Shown: positions 1 to 6,549, numbered from the stretch's first letter. The stretch: DNA of 19,769 nt from JBKBIP01 sp046297495 (GCA_046297495.1 JBKBIP010000054.1:1-19769); one strand, 5' to 3'. Program-made: numbers and translations. Notes: generated by a model not told the origin, from the letters alone.

Positions 1-358
1 GGGCCAAAATGAGCAGTTCCACCCCCGGCAGCAAATCGACCGTGCCGCGCGGCCAGAGCGATTGCACGGTCCATCCCCAGCCCAAGGCCGCCAGGACGAC
101 CGCGTACACGACGAACATGCCAAACAAGTGACACACACGCCCCAAGCCGTAACCATGAAGAATCAATTCGCGCCGGGCGGGATGCTGTCGGAGTTGTCGG
201 CTGGTGTAGCGCGCCATCACCTCCGCCATGCCGACCACGCTGCTCATGGCCAAGATGGTGAGCAAGGTGCTCCCCACATAATGCACGCCCAGCGGTGAGC
301 GGGGCCACTGCACCGGCATACAAGCAAGTGTCAAAAACAATAGCAGGAGGAACGGCAT
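1..358 (-). CDS. Multi-pass membrane protein, N-terminal part (possibly an M48-type peptidase)
   Basis: The reading frame starts at the ATG at 358 on the minus strand, just downstream of an in-frame stop (374-376), and runs off the left edge after 119 codons, so the C-terminus is missing. The visible protein starts MPFLLLLFLTLACMPVQWP, a strong hydrophobic N-terminus. Further hydrophobic segments lie near residues 24-45 and 75-100, and a fourth begins at the truncated end. A basic loop containing YTSRQLRQHPARRELI lies between the second and third segments. Membrane-anchored M48 peptidases of planctomycetes can have this kind of N-terminus, but the HEXXH zinc motif would lie outside the window, so that assignment is only a guess. 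No clear Shine-Dalgarno sequence precedes the ATG. An overlapping frame just upstream reads MEPALNAYLETNPRL and ends over the start codon, so a frameshifted longer N-terminus cannot be excluded. Confidence 0.6.
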   Translation of the reverse strand, partial: MPFLLLLFLTLACMPVQWPRSPLGVHYVGSTLLTILAMSSVVGMAEVMARYTSRQLRQHPARRELILHGYGLGRVCHLFGMFVVYAVVLAALGWGWTVQSLWPRGTVDLLPGVELLILA

Positions 359-425
359 AAGCGTGGATTCGTTTCAAGGTAAGCATTCAGCGCCGGTTCC
401 ATGCCCCAGCGCGAAGCCCTGCTCA

Positions 426-551
426 CTACTCGGAAAATAGCGGGAGCGGATTCAGCGGTTCGGGCACGCGGACTCGAACATGAACCGATGGATCCTCCTT
501 GGCCGTCTTTCGTGGTTTCTGGGTGCCGCGCCACGGCATGACCATTCTCAT
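426..551 (-). CDS. Candidate small ORF (39-41 aa), unknown
   Basis: This is a 41-codon frame beginning MRMVMPWRGTQKPRKTAK and ending EPLNPLPLFSE. The second ATG (545) has a better ribosome-binding site, GGTGG eight bases upstream, and would give 39 residues. The N-terminal half is basic and the C-terminal half proline-rich. Third codon positions are mostly G or C, like the real genes around it. It lies on the same strand as the membrane protein that starts at 358, 67 bases beyond its stop, and downstream of a sigma-70-like promoter. I recognise no family. It may be only the leader of that transcript. Confidence 0.3.
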   Translation of the reverse strand: MRMVMPWRGTQKPRKTAKEDPSVHVRVRVPEPLNPLPLFSE

Positions 552-585
552 ATCCACCCGGCCTATCCGGCGCCAGATTTTTCCT

Positions 586-615
586 ATTGTAGCTCTTTTC
601 ACGCGGTTCCGCCAA
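586..615 (-). promoter_or_regulatory. Sigma-70-like promoter, minus strand
   Basis: On the minus strand, TTGGCG (610-615) and TACAAT (586-591) are separated by 18 bases. It would transcribe the small ORF at 426-551 and the membrane protein that starts at 358. Confidence 0.4.
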
Positions 616-675
616 TGGGTGCCGATCCAAACCACCGACTTTTGCAAATGTCTGTAACTTCCGTGAAGTTGGAGC

Positions 676-704
676 TTGTCAAAGAGGGGCAAAGTACGTT
701 ATCC
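676..704 (+). promoter_or_regulatory. Sigma-70-like promoter for the secreted HEAT-like protein
   Basis: TTGTCA (676-681) and TTATCC (699-704) are separated by 17 bases. The predicted transcript start is about 65 bases before the ATG at 775. The -35 box is a good match and the -10 box is moderate. Confidence 0.4.
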
Positions 705-774
705 TCGGGAAGTTGATGGTAATCTGTGCGAAGCGTTCCGTCAATTCCATCACTCCCGAAACAAGGTAGCTACC

Positions 775-2070
775 ATGAAATGGATCGTCGGCGTACTGGG
801 CGTGTGCTTGAGCCTGAGCGTGACAGCGGCTGGACATGAAATCACGACGAGTCCCTCGGCGGTGGACAAGCTCATTGAACAATTGGCCGATCCCGATCAT
901 CTGACTCGGGAACGGGCCAGCGACGCCTTGCGTCAAATGGGCGTTCCAGCCCTCCCCGCCTTGCGCGCGGCTCGCCTTCATGCCGATCTCGAAGTCCGGC
1001 GGCGCGTCGAGCAGTTACTCCCCGCCTTGGAGCACGCTGAGTTATTATCCCCTAAGCGCGTCACCTTGCGGCTCAAACAACAGCCCCTCAAAGCCGCCAT
1101 CGACCAAATCACTCAGCAGACCGGCTACAAGTTTCAGTTGTCCGATGGCCGCGCCAATCTCGTCTATGATTTCGAGTTTGACAACCAACCCTTTTGGGAA
1201 GTGCTCGACAGTATTTGCGACCAGACCGGCTTGGTTTTGCAGCAAGGGGGGAACGACGCCTTTTATCTCTACACGCAGGATTATCGAGTCCCTTACGTTT
1301 GCCACAACGGTCCCTTTCGCCTGGTGGCCAGTGGGTTCTACTATAATCGCAACATCAATTTCGCCACCGTGCCGCGTCAAGGGGACAGCGGCGGCCAGCG
1401 TTCGGAATATCTGCAATTCAGCTTCGGCATTGGCTCGGAGCCGCGTCTGCCGCTGGTGGGATTAGGACAACCCCAATTGACCGTGGCGCTGGATGACCGC
1501 GGCAACTCCATGCTGCCGGCGCAGAACCATAACCATACCACGCATTATCAAAACTACAGCGGTTCGCGCAATTATTTCTTGCAGACGCAGGTACAACTGG
1601 TGCGGCCATCCCAAGAAGCGGAAACCATGAAGCTCGTCAAAGGGACGCTTCCTGTCTTGCTGCTGGCCAAGCAGAAACCATTGATCGAAGTGGAGAAAGT
1701 GTTGACGGTCAAGGACAAGAAGTTCGAGGCGGGCAAGATCAGCTTGAACATCACCTCCGCCCAACAAGTGAATGGGCAGTATGAAGTGAGTATGTCGATT
1801 CAAAATGGCGCGGCCCAGAACAATCAACACGATTATTTCTGGTCCAACAGCCTTTATCAACGCCTTGAATTACAGGATGCCAAAGGGAACAAATATCAAA
1901 GCTATGGCTGGAATTCCATGCACTCCGGCCCCAACAGCGTGACGGGCATGGTCCTCTTCGGCAATCCGAACAATGGTCCAATCGGCCCGCCGGACAAACT
2001 GATCTATTACGATTGGGAAACCTTGCAACACTACGTTCCGTTCGAGTTCAAGAATCTGCCGTTGCCATAG
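775..2070 (+). CDS. Secreted protein with HEAT-like repeats and a secretin-N/STN-like segment
   Basis: The protein has 431 residues. The ATG at 775 was chosen over an upstream in-frame ATG at 676 because it starts a signal peptide (MKWIVGVLGVCLSLSVTAAG, cleavage near residue 20) and follows an AAGGTAG-like ribosome-binding site. Residues 30-87 form a pair of HEAT-like helices (LADPDHLTRERASDALRQMG, then LEVRRRVEQLLPAL). Residues about 94-150 (VTLRLKQQPLKAAIDQITQQ and FDNQPFWEVLDSICDQTGL) resemble the small alpha/beta STN/secretin N-terminal fold. The rest is rich in beta strands and in Asn and Gln, with no catalytic motif that I recognise. It probably acts outside the cytoplasm. Secreted proteins with this arrangement are common in planctomycetes, but their function is unknown to me. 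The gene is convergent with the next one, 46 bases away. Confidence 0.8.
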   Translation: MKWIVGVLGVCLSLSVTAAGHEITTSPSAVDKLIEQLADPDHLTRERASDALRQMGVPALPALRAARLHADLEVRRRVEQLLPALEHAELLSPKRVTLRLKQQPLKAAIDQITQQTGYKFQLSDGRANLVYDFEFDNQPFWEVLDSICDQTGLVLQQGGNDAFYLYTQDYRVPYVCHNGPFRLVASGFYYNRNINFATVPRQGDSGGQRSEYLQFSFGIGSEPRLPLVGLGQPQLTVALDDRGNSMLPAQNHNHTTHYQNYSGSRNYFLQTQVQLVRPSQEAETMKLVKGTLPVLLLAKQKPLIEVEKVLTVKDKKFEAGKISLNITSAQQVNGQYEVSMSIQNGAAQNNQHDYFWSNSLYQRLELQDAKGNKYQSYGWNSMHSGPNSVTGMVLFGNPNNGPIGPPDKLIYYDWETLQHYVPFEFKNLPLP

Positions 2071-2116
2071 AGCGTTGGCGATGGGTTGGTTTATCGAGCC
2101 GTGCCTTCGCCTTGGC

Positions 2117-2743
2117 TCACCAGCTCACCCGCTCGGCTCTGTCACTGACGCCGACACGACAGCACAGCTGCTCGAAGGCGTCGGCGAATTCGGGCCGGCT
2201 GCCGTGCAGGTGTTCCCCCTCGCTAATCAGCTTCAAGTCATCGTGGCGCGGCACGGCGTAGGAACGGAGCAGGTTCTCGAAGGGTCGCAACTCGCGCGCA
2301 TAGACGATCAGCAATTTGTGTTCATCGAATTGCAGTTCGATGGGTTGCGTGGTGGAAAGGACCGCCACGCCTGTACAACCGTCATGCAGCAGCAACTCCT
2401 CGAAATCACAGAAATAGCTTTGCAACACGGGCTGATCGATGAATTGTCGGCACAAATCCTGGTGCTGACCGTTGGAGCTGTGGTGACTGGTTTCCAACAC
2501 CACATCGACCACCTCCCCCAGCGGTTCCAAAAGGGTCAGGAACACATCAAACAAATTCTCTCGCGACACGGCGGCCGCCAACACCGGCACTTGCAGTCCC
2601 ACTTGGGGGTTGCGGAACGTGCCCATCCGATAACCCTGGCGCGGCGCCACGGGAACCTCCAATCCGGGGCGGATGGCGTCGGTCAACCAGAAATCGCCGT
2701 AGCGTTCGATTTGCCAATGCGAAGCGAATTCTTTATCAGTCAC
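2117..2743 (-). CDS. Conserved-looking uncharacterised protein
   Basis: The protein has 208 residues and starts VTDKEFASHWQIERYGDFWL. The GTG at 2743 was chosen because AGGG lies seven bases upstream. The longer frame from 2854 would begin inside the promoter (2825-2854). No signal peptide or membrane segment is visible. The protein is acidic, with alternating strand and helix stretches such as LFDVFLTLLEPLGEVVDVVLETSHH and HKLLIVYARELRPFENLLRSY. I do not recognise a domain. A plus-strand frame of 263 codons over the same bases (2075-2866) was judged a shadow: it overlaps the minus-strand promoter and its product is low in complexity and rich in His and Gln. Confidence 0.65.
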   Translation of the reverse strand: MTDKEFASHWQIERYGDFWLTDAIRPGLEVPVAPRQGYRMGTFRNPQVGLQVPVLAAAVSRENLFDVFLTLLEPLGEVVDVVLETSHHSSNGQHQDLCRQFIDQPVLQSYFCDFEELLLHDGCTGVAVLSTTQPIELQFDEHKLLIVYARELRPFENLLRSYAVPRHDDLKLISEGEHLHGSRPEFADAFEQLCCRVGVSDRAERVSW

Positions 2744-2824
2744 GATTTCACCCTGCGATGGGATTACAAAGAAATGGGTTGGTGCAAAGGGCCTGCGACC
2801 GCAGGGGCAACAGCTGCACAAAGA

Positions 2825-2854
2825 AGTATAACCAATCTTCCGTCCTACGGCCAA
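2825..2854 (-). promoter_or_regulatory. Promoter of the 2117-2743 gene
   Basis: On the minus strand, TTGGCC (2849-2854) and TATACT (2825-2830) are separated by 18 bases. The expected transcript start is about 75 bases before the GTG at 2743, which supports that start codon. Confidence 0.55.
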
Positions 2855-2904
2855 TCACGCCACTGAATTGTTACGCGGAATCAAGGCTAAAAAAACAAGT
2901 CGTT

Positions 2905-2921
2905 GCAAACGGTGGGTTTGC
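2905..2921. repeat. Short inverted repeat
   Basis: GCAAAC (2905-2910) and GTTTGC (2916-2921) flank GGTGG. The repeat lies in the region between the divergent 2117-2743 and leuA transcription units. It could be a small operator or chance. Confidence 0.25.
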
Positions 2922-2974
2922 GCGGGGAGGACGTTTTGTGGGATGGGACGGTATGATTAGCATAGCGGAAGGAG

Positions 2975-3091
2975 ATGGTTTTCGCCGAACAACCCGTGTC
3001 GCTGGCGTCCGGGAAAAAGAAGGGCACGATGGTAAAGGTGGCAAACAAGGGGATCAACTCGCCGGACGCGCCAGCAGAGGAAAAAACTTGA
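2975..3091 (+). CDS. Candidate small protein (38 aa), unknown
   Basis: The ATG at 2975 opens a 38-residue frame: MVFAEQPVSLASGKKKG, then TMVKVANKGI, then an acidic end NSPDAPAEEKT. Its third positions are mostly G or C and its composition (basic core, acidic tail) looks like a protein. A GGAAGGAG stretch directly abuts the ATG, which is too close for an ideal ribosome-binding site, and an in-frame TAG lies just upstream, so no other ATG start is possible. The product matches nothing I know. It ends shortly before the leuA promoter. A long-range inverted repeat (3001-3012 with 3062-3075) lies within the frame, so the signal may be RNA structure and not a protein. Confidence 0.35.
   Translation: MVFAEQPVSLASGKKKGTMVKVANKGINSPDAPAEEKT
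3001..3075. repeat. Long-range inverted repeat upstream of the leuA promoter
   Basis: GCTGGCGTCCGG (3001-3012) pairs with CCGGACGCGCCAGC (3062-3075), giving 12 base pairs with a two-base bulge around a 49-base loop. No U-tract follows on the plus strand. It could be a terminator-like end for transcripts entering from the left, or a structural element. Confidence 0.4.
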
Positions 3092-3099
3092 TTTTCCCG

Positions 3100-3128
3100 T
3101 TGTGTTTCGGCGGGCGAAGTTCTAAACT
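3100..3128 (+). promoter_or_regulatory. Probable leuA leader promoter
   Basis: TTGTGT (3100-3105) and TAAACT (3123-3128) are 17 bases apart. Transcription would start near 3135, about 27 bases before the leader-peptide ATG. That placement suits an attenuation leader. Each box is only a moderate match. Confidence 0.4.
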
Positions 3129-3161
3129 ACTCTCAAACCTCAAATAAGGTTCATACAACCC

Positions 3162-3221
3162 ATGAGATTCCGCGATACGCTGCTTCTTCTGGACCTCTTG
3201 CTCCCCCAATTCGGGGGATAG
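3162..3221 (+). CDS. Leucine-rich leader peptide of the leuA attenuator
   Basis: The 19-codon ORF encodes MRFRDTLLLLDLLLPQFGG and ends in TAG. Codons 7-14 are CTG CTT CTT CTG GAC CTC TTG CTC, so seven of eight specify leucine. An AAGG sequence lies 12 bases upstream of the ATG, a rather long spacing. The ORF sits between a predicted promoter and a strong terminator, and the next full gene is leuA, the first committed step of leucine synthesis. This is the layout of leu leader peptides in enteric bacteria and of leuA leaders in actinobacteria. By inference, ribosomes that lack charged tRNA-Leu stall here and favour read-through into leuA. Confidence 0.8.
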   Translation: MRFRDTLLLLDLLLPQFGG

Positions 3222-3308
3222 GTCCTGGGTACGCTGGCAGTCGCGACAATTGGATCGAATCGCAGATACCGGCCCTGGGACGTGAAGTTCCAGGGCTTTT
3301 GTTTTTTT
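3191..3308 (+). promoter_or_regulatory. Ribosome-mediated leucine attenuator (pause, antiterminator and terminator stems)
   Basis: Three mutually exclusive pairings are visible. The 1:2 stem pairs GGACCT (3191-3196) with AGGTCC (3220-3225), enclosing CCCCC (3203-3207) with GGGGG (3213-3217). The 2:3 stem pairs GTCCTGGG (3222-3229) with CCTGGGAC (3274-3281), eight pairs including two G-U. The 3:4 stem is the terminator (3272-3296). Segment 1 lies within the leucine codons and segment 2 spans the leader stop codon. Inference: stalling at leucine codons blocks segment 1, frees segment 2 to pair with segment 3 and prevents termination. A ribosome that reaches the stop codon covers segment 2, so the terminator forms. 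Confidence 0.75.
3272..3308 (+). terminator. Intrinsic terminator of the leuA attenuator
   Basis: GCCCTGGGAC (3272-3281) pairs with GTTCCAGGGC (3287-3296) over ten base pairs, one of them G-U, around the five-base loop GTGAA. TTTTGTTTTTTT (3297-3308) follows. It is the most canonical rho-independent terminator in the window and lies 86 bases before leuA. Confidence 0.85.
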
Positions 3309-3330
3309 GCGTCCGCTTTCCGGCGTTTCG

Positions 3331-3356
3331 CTCGCCGTTGGCTCGCTCACTAAACC
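3331..3356 (+). repeat. 26-bp dispersed intergenic repeat, copy A
   Basis: The copy reads CTCGCCGTTGGCTCGC then TCACTAAACC. It differs from copy C (8224-8249) at two positions. It lies in the leuA 5' leader, between the attenuator terminator and the leuA ribosome-binding site. GCTCGC occurs twice within it when the G before the first CTCGC is counted. Confidence 0.75.
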
Positions 3357-3394
3357 ATGTGGATCGTTGACCGCTTTTTTGGAGAGGCCGAACC

Positions 3395-4948
3395 ATGTCC
3401 GACAACCGCCTGATTATTTTCGACACCACGCTGCGCGACGGCGAACAATCGCCAGGGGCCAGCATGAACTTGGCCGAGAAGCTCGAAATCGCTCTGGCCT
3501 TGCGCGATTTGGGGGTGGACATTATCGAAGCGGGCTTTCCCATTGCCTCTCCGGGGGATTTCGAAGCCGTGCAATCCATCGCCCGGCAAGTGGAGGGTCC
3601 GGTCATCTGCGGTCTGGCGCGCTGCAACCCCGCCGACATCGACCGGGCTTGGGAAGCGCTGAAGGATTGTGCCCGGCCCCGGATTCACGTCTTCCTGGCC
3701 ACCAGCGCCATCCATCGGGAATTCAAGCTGCACATGGCCAAGGAAGAGATCGTCAAACGAGCCGTCGAAGGAGTGCAACGGGCCAAGGGGTATTGTGACA
3801 ACATCGAATTTTCTCCTGAGGATGCCGCCCGCACCGAGCTGGACTTCCTGGCCGAAGTGGTTGAAAAAGCCATCGAAGCCGGTGCCACGACGATTAACAT
3901 TCCCGATACGGTCGGTTATGCCGTCCCCAGCCATTACGCCGGCATCATGCGCTATCTGAAAGAGCATGTGCGCGGCATCGACAACGTGGTGCTGAGCGTG
4001 CATTGTCACAATGACCTGGGCTTGGCGGTGGCCAACAGCCTGGCCGCCCTCAAGGAAGGCGCCCGGCAGATCGAATGCACCATCAACGGCATCGGCGAGC
4101 GGGCCGGCAATTGCGCCCTGGAGGAAGTCGTCATGGCCGTCAAGACGCGGGCCGATTACTTCCAGCTGGAAACGACCATCCACACCAAACGCCTGTACCC
4201 GACCAGCCGACTGGTGGCGCGGGTCACGGGCTTGACGGTGCAGCGCAACAAGGCCATCGTCGGTCAAAACGCCTTCGCCCACGAGGCCGGCATCCATCAA
4301 GACGGCATGCTCAAGGAACGGACCACGTATGAGATCATGCAACCGGAAGACATTGGCTTGCCCAAGAATGAGCTGGTCTTGGGCAAGCACAGCGGCCGAC
4401 ACGCCCTGCGCGAGAAAGTGCTCGAATTGGGGTATCACCTCAACGACCAGCAATTGCAAAATGTCTTCGAGGGGTTCAAAATCCTGGCCGACCGCAAGAA
4501 AGTGATTTACGACGCCGACATCGAAGCCTTGGCCGAGGCGCAAATTCACAGCGGGCCGGCCATGTGGGTGCTGGAGGCGTTTCAAGCCATTTCCGGCGCC
4601 ATTCCGACGGCTACCGTCTGCTTGTGGCACAAGGAAGGGCGGATCGTCAAAGACGCGGCGGTGGGCGATGGGCCGGTCGATGCCCTGTTCAAGACCATCG
4701 AACGCATCACCGGCATCGCCGTTCAGCTGAAAGATTACCAGGTGCGCAGCGTCACCAGCGGCGAGGACGCCCAAGGGGAAGCCCGCGTCGAAGTCGAATT
4801 TGAGGGGGGCCTCTATCGCGGCCAAGCGGTCAGCACCGACATCCTCGAAGCCAGCGCCATGGCCTATCTGCAAGCCATCAACCGCATCGTCCTGCGCCAG
4901 CAACAACCGCGCCTCAACCCGCAAACGGAGGTGGTGACGGTGAGTTGA
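3395..4948 (+). CDS. leuA: 2-isopropylmalate synthase
   Basis: LeuA condenses acetyl-CoA with 3-methyl-2-oxobutanoate to give 2-isopropylmalate, the committed cytoplasmic step of leucine synthesis. The protein has 517 residues, the usual length for full LeuA with its regulatory domain. Visible features are the DRE-TIM signature TTLRDGEQSPGASM (R14, D15), the metal-binding HCHNDLG (H203, H205), NGIGERAGN a little further on, and HEAGIHQDG. A C-terminal domain from about residue 390 (GPAMWVLEAFQAISG to the end) matches the LeuA allosteric domain that binds leucine. GGAGAGG precedes the ATG. The gene stands alone, without leuB, leuC or leuD beside it. Expression is probably set by the upstream attenuator, and activity by leucine feedback. 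Confidence 0.96.
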   Translation: MSDNRLIIFDTTLRDGEQSPGASMNLAEKLEIALALRDLGVDIIEAGFPIASPGDFEAVQSIARQVEGPVICGLARCNPADIDRAWEALKDCARPRIHVFLATSAIHREFKLHMAKEEIVKRAVEGVQRAKGYCDNIEFSPEDAARTELDFLAEVVEKAIEAGATTINIPDTVGYAVPSHYAGIMRYLKEHVRGIDNVVLSVHCHNDLGLAVANSLAALKEGARQIECTINGIGERAGNCALEEVVMAVKTRADYFQLETTIHTKRLYPTSRLVARVTGLTVQRNKAIVGQNAFAHEAGIHQDGMLKERTTYEIMQPEDIGLPKNELVLGKHSGRHALREKVLELGYHLNDQQLQNVFEGFKILADRKKVIYDADIEALAEAQIHSGPAMWVLEAFQAISGAIPTATVCLWHKEGRIVKDAAVGDGPVDALFKTIERITGIAVQLKDYQVRSVTSGEDAQGEARVEVEFEGGLYRGQAVSTDILEASAMAYLQAINRIVLRQQQPRLNPQTEVVTVS

Positions 4949-4986
4949 GGTTTCTCATACCTCAGTAACCTTCGAGCAACAGATTG

Positions 4987-5031
4987 GATTGATCGATTCG
5001 CGCACGTTTTCCGGATGCGAACCGATCAATC
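4987..5031. repeat. Large imperfect palindrome downstream of leuA
   Basis: GATTGATCG-A-TTCGC (4987-5001) pairs with GCGAA-C-CGATCAATC (5017-5031): 14 base pairs with one A/C mismatch and a 15-base loop. No U-tract follows. It lies 38 bases beyond the leuA stop and is probably a 3'-end stem or terminator. The remainder of the 4949-5254 gap holds repeat copy B and the presumed rplY promoter. Confidence 0.6.
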
Positions 5032-5068
5032 CCCTGTCCATTCGCGGTTGACGAACCACTTGTCTTGG

Positions 5069-5094
5069 CTCGCCGCTGGCTCGCCCGTTAAACG
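5069..5094 (+). repeat. 26-bp dispersed intergenic repeat, copy B
   Basis: The copy reads CTCGCCGCTGGCTCGC then CCGTTAAACG, with three differences from copy C. It lies between leuA and rplY. Confidence 0.7.
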
Positions 5095-5134
5095 ATAATT
5101 CCGCCTTTTCCGCCTCTCCTATTCATTTGTGCCC

Positions 5135-5164
5135 TTGCAAGTTGCTGGTTTGGGTGAAATAATA
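5135..5164 (+). promoter_or_regulatory. Possible rplY promoter
   Basis: TTGCAA (5135-5140) and ATAATA (5159-5164) are 18 bases apart. Another -10-like TACAAT lies further downstream, in the TTCCGTACAATCAC stretch, without a good -35 box. Either could drive rplY at 5255. Confidence 0.3.
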
Positions 5165-5254
5165 CTCCCTTTCTGATTTTTCCGTACAATCACTCCACGC
5201 TCCTTGAGTGGGCGACAATGTGGTTTCCGTGGGGAACGTGGTCCGGGGTGTAAC

Positions 5255-5878
5255 ATGGCCGAGACGGTGGAATTGGTGGCGCAAGTGAGACAGGAACATG
5301 GCAGCCAAGCAATGCGGCGCTTACGGCGTCAGGGAAAGCTGCCGGCGGTGCTTTATGGGCACAAGGAAGAAACCGTGTCGCTGACGTTGCCGAAGGACGA
5401 CGTGGTCAAGGCCTTACGTCACGGGGTGCGGGTGCTGGACCTCAAGACCAACGGCACTATTCAGAAAGCCTTGATTCGGGAGATTCAGTGGGACTATCTC
5501 GGCAAGGAAATCCTGCATGTGGATTTCTACCGGATCTCCGCCGACGAGCGCGTGGTGGTGACGGTTCCCCTTGAGCTGCGCGGCACGGCTCCCGGCGTAG
5601 CAGGGGGTGGCATCCTCGAACAGCCGCTGCACCATGTCGAGATCGAATGCTTGGCCCTGAACATGCCGGAGTCCATCCGAGTCAACATCGGCAACCTGCA
5701 GCTGAATGATGTCCTGCACATCCGCGATCTGACCCTGCCGCCTGGCGTCAAGGTGTTGGCGGAGGAAGATGCCGTGGTGGTGCAAATCAAGCCGCCGCAA
5801 GAGGAAGAGGAAGAAGCGGCGGCGGTCGTCGAGCCGGAACTGATCCGCAAGCCGGAGAAGGAAGAGGAAAAAGGCTAG
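5255..5878 (+). CDS. rplY: Large ribosomal subunit protein bL25 (CTC form)
   Basis: bL25 binds 5S rRNA in the large ribosomal subunit. The protein has 207 residues, the long general-stress-protein CTC form rather than the 94-residue E. coli form. Residues 1 to about 95 form the 5S-binding domain, including RQEHGSQAMRRLRRQGKLPA, LYGHKEETVSL, IREIQWDYLGKEILHVDFYR. Residues about 96-185 form the second beta domain, with PLELRGTAPGVAGGGILEQP and MPESIRVNIGNLQLNDVLHI. The tail is very acidic and rich in Glu. The ATG at 5255 was chosen over an in-frame ATG at 5204 because GGGGTG lies just upstream and the family usually starts near AETVEL. It is followed by pth, a common pairing. Confidence 0.93.
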   Translation: MAETVELVAQVRQEHGSQAMRRLRRQGKLPAVLYGHKEETVSLTLPKDDVVKALRHGVRVLDLKTNGTIQKALIREIQWDYLGKEILHVDFYRISADERVVVTVPLELRGTAPGVAGGGILEQPLHHVEIECLALNMPESIRVNIGNLQLNDVLHIRDLTLPPGVKVLAEEDAVVVQIKPPQEEEEEAAAVVEPELIRKPEKEEEKG

Positions 5879-5887
5879 GTGGGCCGG

Positions 5888-5901
5888 GGGCTAGATAGCC
5901 C
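5888..5901 (+). repeat. Small hairpin between rplY and pth
   Basis: GGGCT (5888-5892) and AGCCC (5897-5901) flank AGAT. No U-tract follows. It could be a weak pause or processing site. Confidence 0.25.
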
Positions 5902-5962
5902 TTGGCGCCCCGGAGGCATTCGGCATCCGAACGCTCTCCGCTCGCCCGCGGGAGCTTGAATC

Positions 5963-6517
5963 ATGAAGGTGGTCGTCGGACTCGGCAATCCGGGAAGTCG
6001 TTACGCCGGCACCCGGCACAATGTTGGTTTTGCCGTCATCGATTTATTGGCGCAAGGCCCCGGCGTGGAACGCTTCCACAGTCGCTTCCAAGCCCAAGTG
6101 GCCGAGTGGCGCGACGGCGAGCAGAAGATATTATTGGTCAAGCCGGAAACCTTCATGAACCTGAGCGGCCAAAGTGTCCGCCAAATCGTGGATTTCTACC
6201 AGGTCAACCTGGCGGATATCCTGATTGTTTGTGATGACATGAATCTGCCGTTGGGCAAGCTGCGGCTGCGGCCGCGCGGCACCCACGGCGGCCACAATGG
6301 CTTGCGCGACATCCAAAACCACCTGGGAACCACCGCGTATCCACGTTTACGCTTGGGTGTCGGCGCCCCGGTGGAAGACGCCGTCGATCATGTGCTAAGC
6401 CGCTTTCGGCCCAGTGAGAAGCCGGTGATCGAGGAGGCCATCCAAACCGCCGCCGAAGCCGTGCTGGTTTGGCTGCGTGAGGGCATTGAAGTGAGCATGA
6501 ATCGGTTTAATGGTTAG
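5963..6517 (+). CDS. pth: Peptidyl-tRNA hydrolase
   Basis: Pth releases tRNA from peptidyl-tRNA that has dropped off the ribosome, in the cytoplasm. The 184-residue length is normal for the family. Visible motifs are GLGNPGSRYAGTRHNVGF with the catalytic histidine at H19, KPETFMNLSGQSV with the substrate-binding asparagine, and DDMNLPLGKLRLRPRGTHGG followed by HNGLRDI with the conserved aspartate and glycines. GGGAG lies upstream of the ATG. It starts 84 bases after rplY and ends 32 bases before rpsF, consistent with cotranscription. Confidence 0.96.
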   Translation: MKVVVGLGNPGSRYAGTRHNVGFAVIDLLAQGPGVERFHSRFQAQVAEWRDGEQKILLVKPETFMNLSGQSVRQIVDFYQVNLADILIVCDDMNLPLGKLRLRPRGTHGGHNGLRDIQNHLGTTAYPRLRLGVGAPVEDAVDHVLSRFRPSEKPVIEEAIQTAAEAVLVWLREGIEVSMNRFNG

Positions 6518-6549
6518 CGATGCTTCGTGGCAGCGTGAAGGAAAATCCT

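Noticed and set aside
465..500. tRNA-like GGACTCGAAC sequence
   Set aside because: It resembles a T-arm, but no acceptor, D or anticodon stems can be built around it.
2075..2866. A 263-codon plus-strand ORF
   Set aside because: It overlaps the minus-strand gene, which has a promoter, a ribosome-binding site and a more natural protein. The plus product is rich in His and Gln with no domain.
3135..3394. T-box leader for leuA
   Set aside because: No T-box sequence of the GGGTGGTACCGCG kind and no specifier-loop architecture are seen, whereas the Leu-rich ORF with alternative stems explains the region.
3357..3413. An 18-codon ORF overlapping the leuA start (ATGTGGATCGTTGAC...)
   Set aside because: It has no ribosome-binding site and begins in the tail of a repeat copy. 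The leuA site GGAGAGG serves the ATG at 3395.
3350..4924. A 524-codon antisense ORF across leuA
   Set aside because: leuA is certain from its motifs. The antisense frame is a product of GC-rich codon use and its protein has no recognisable domain.
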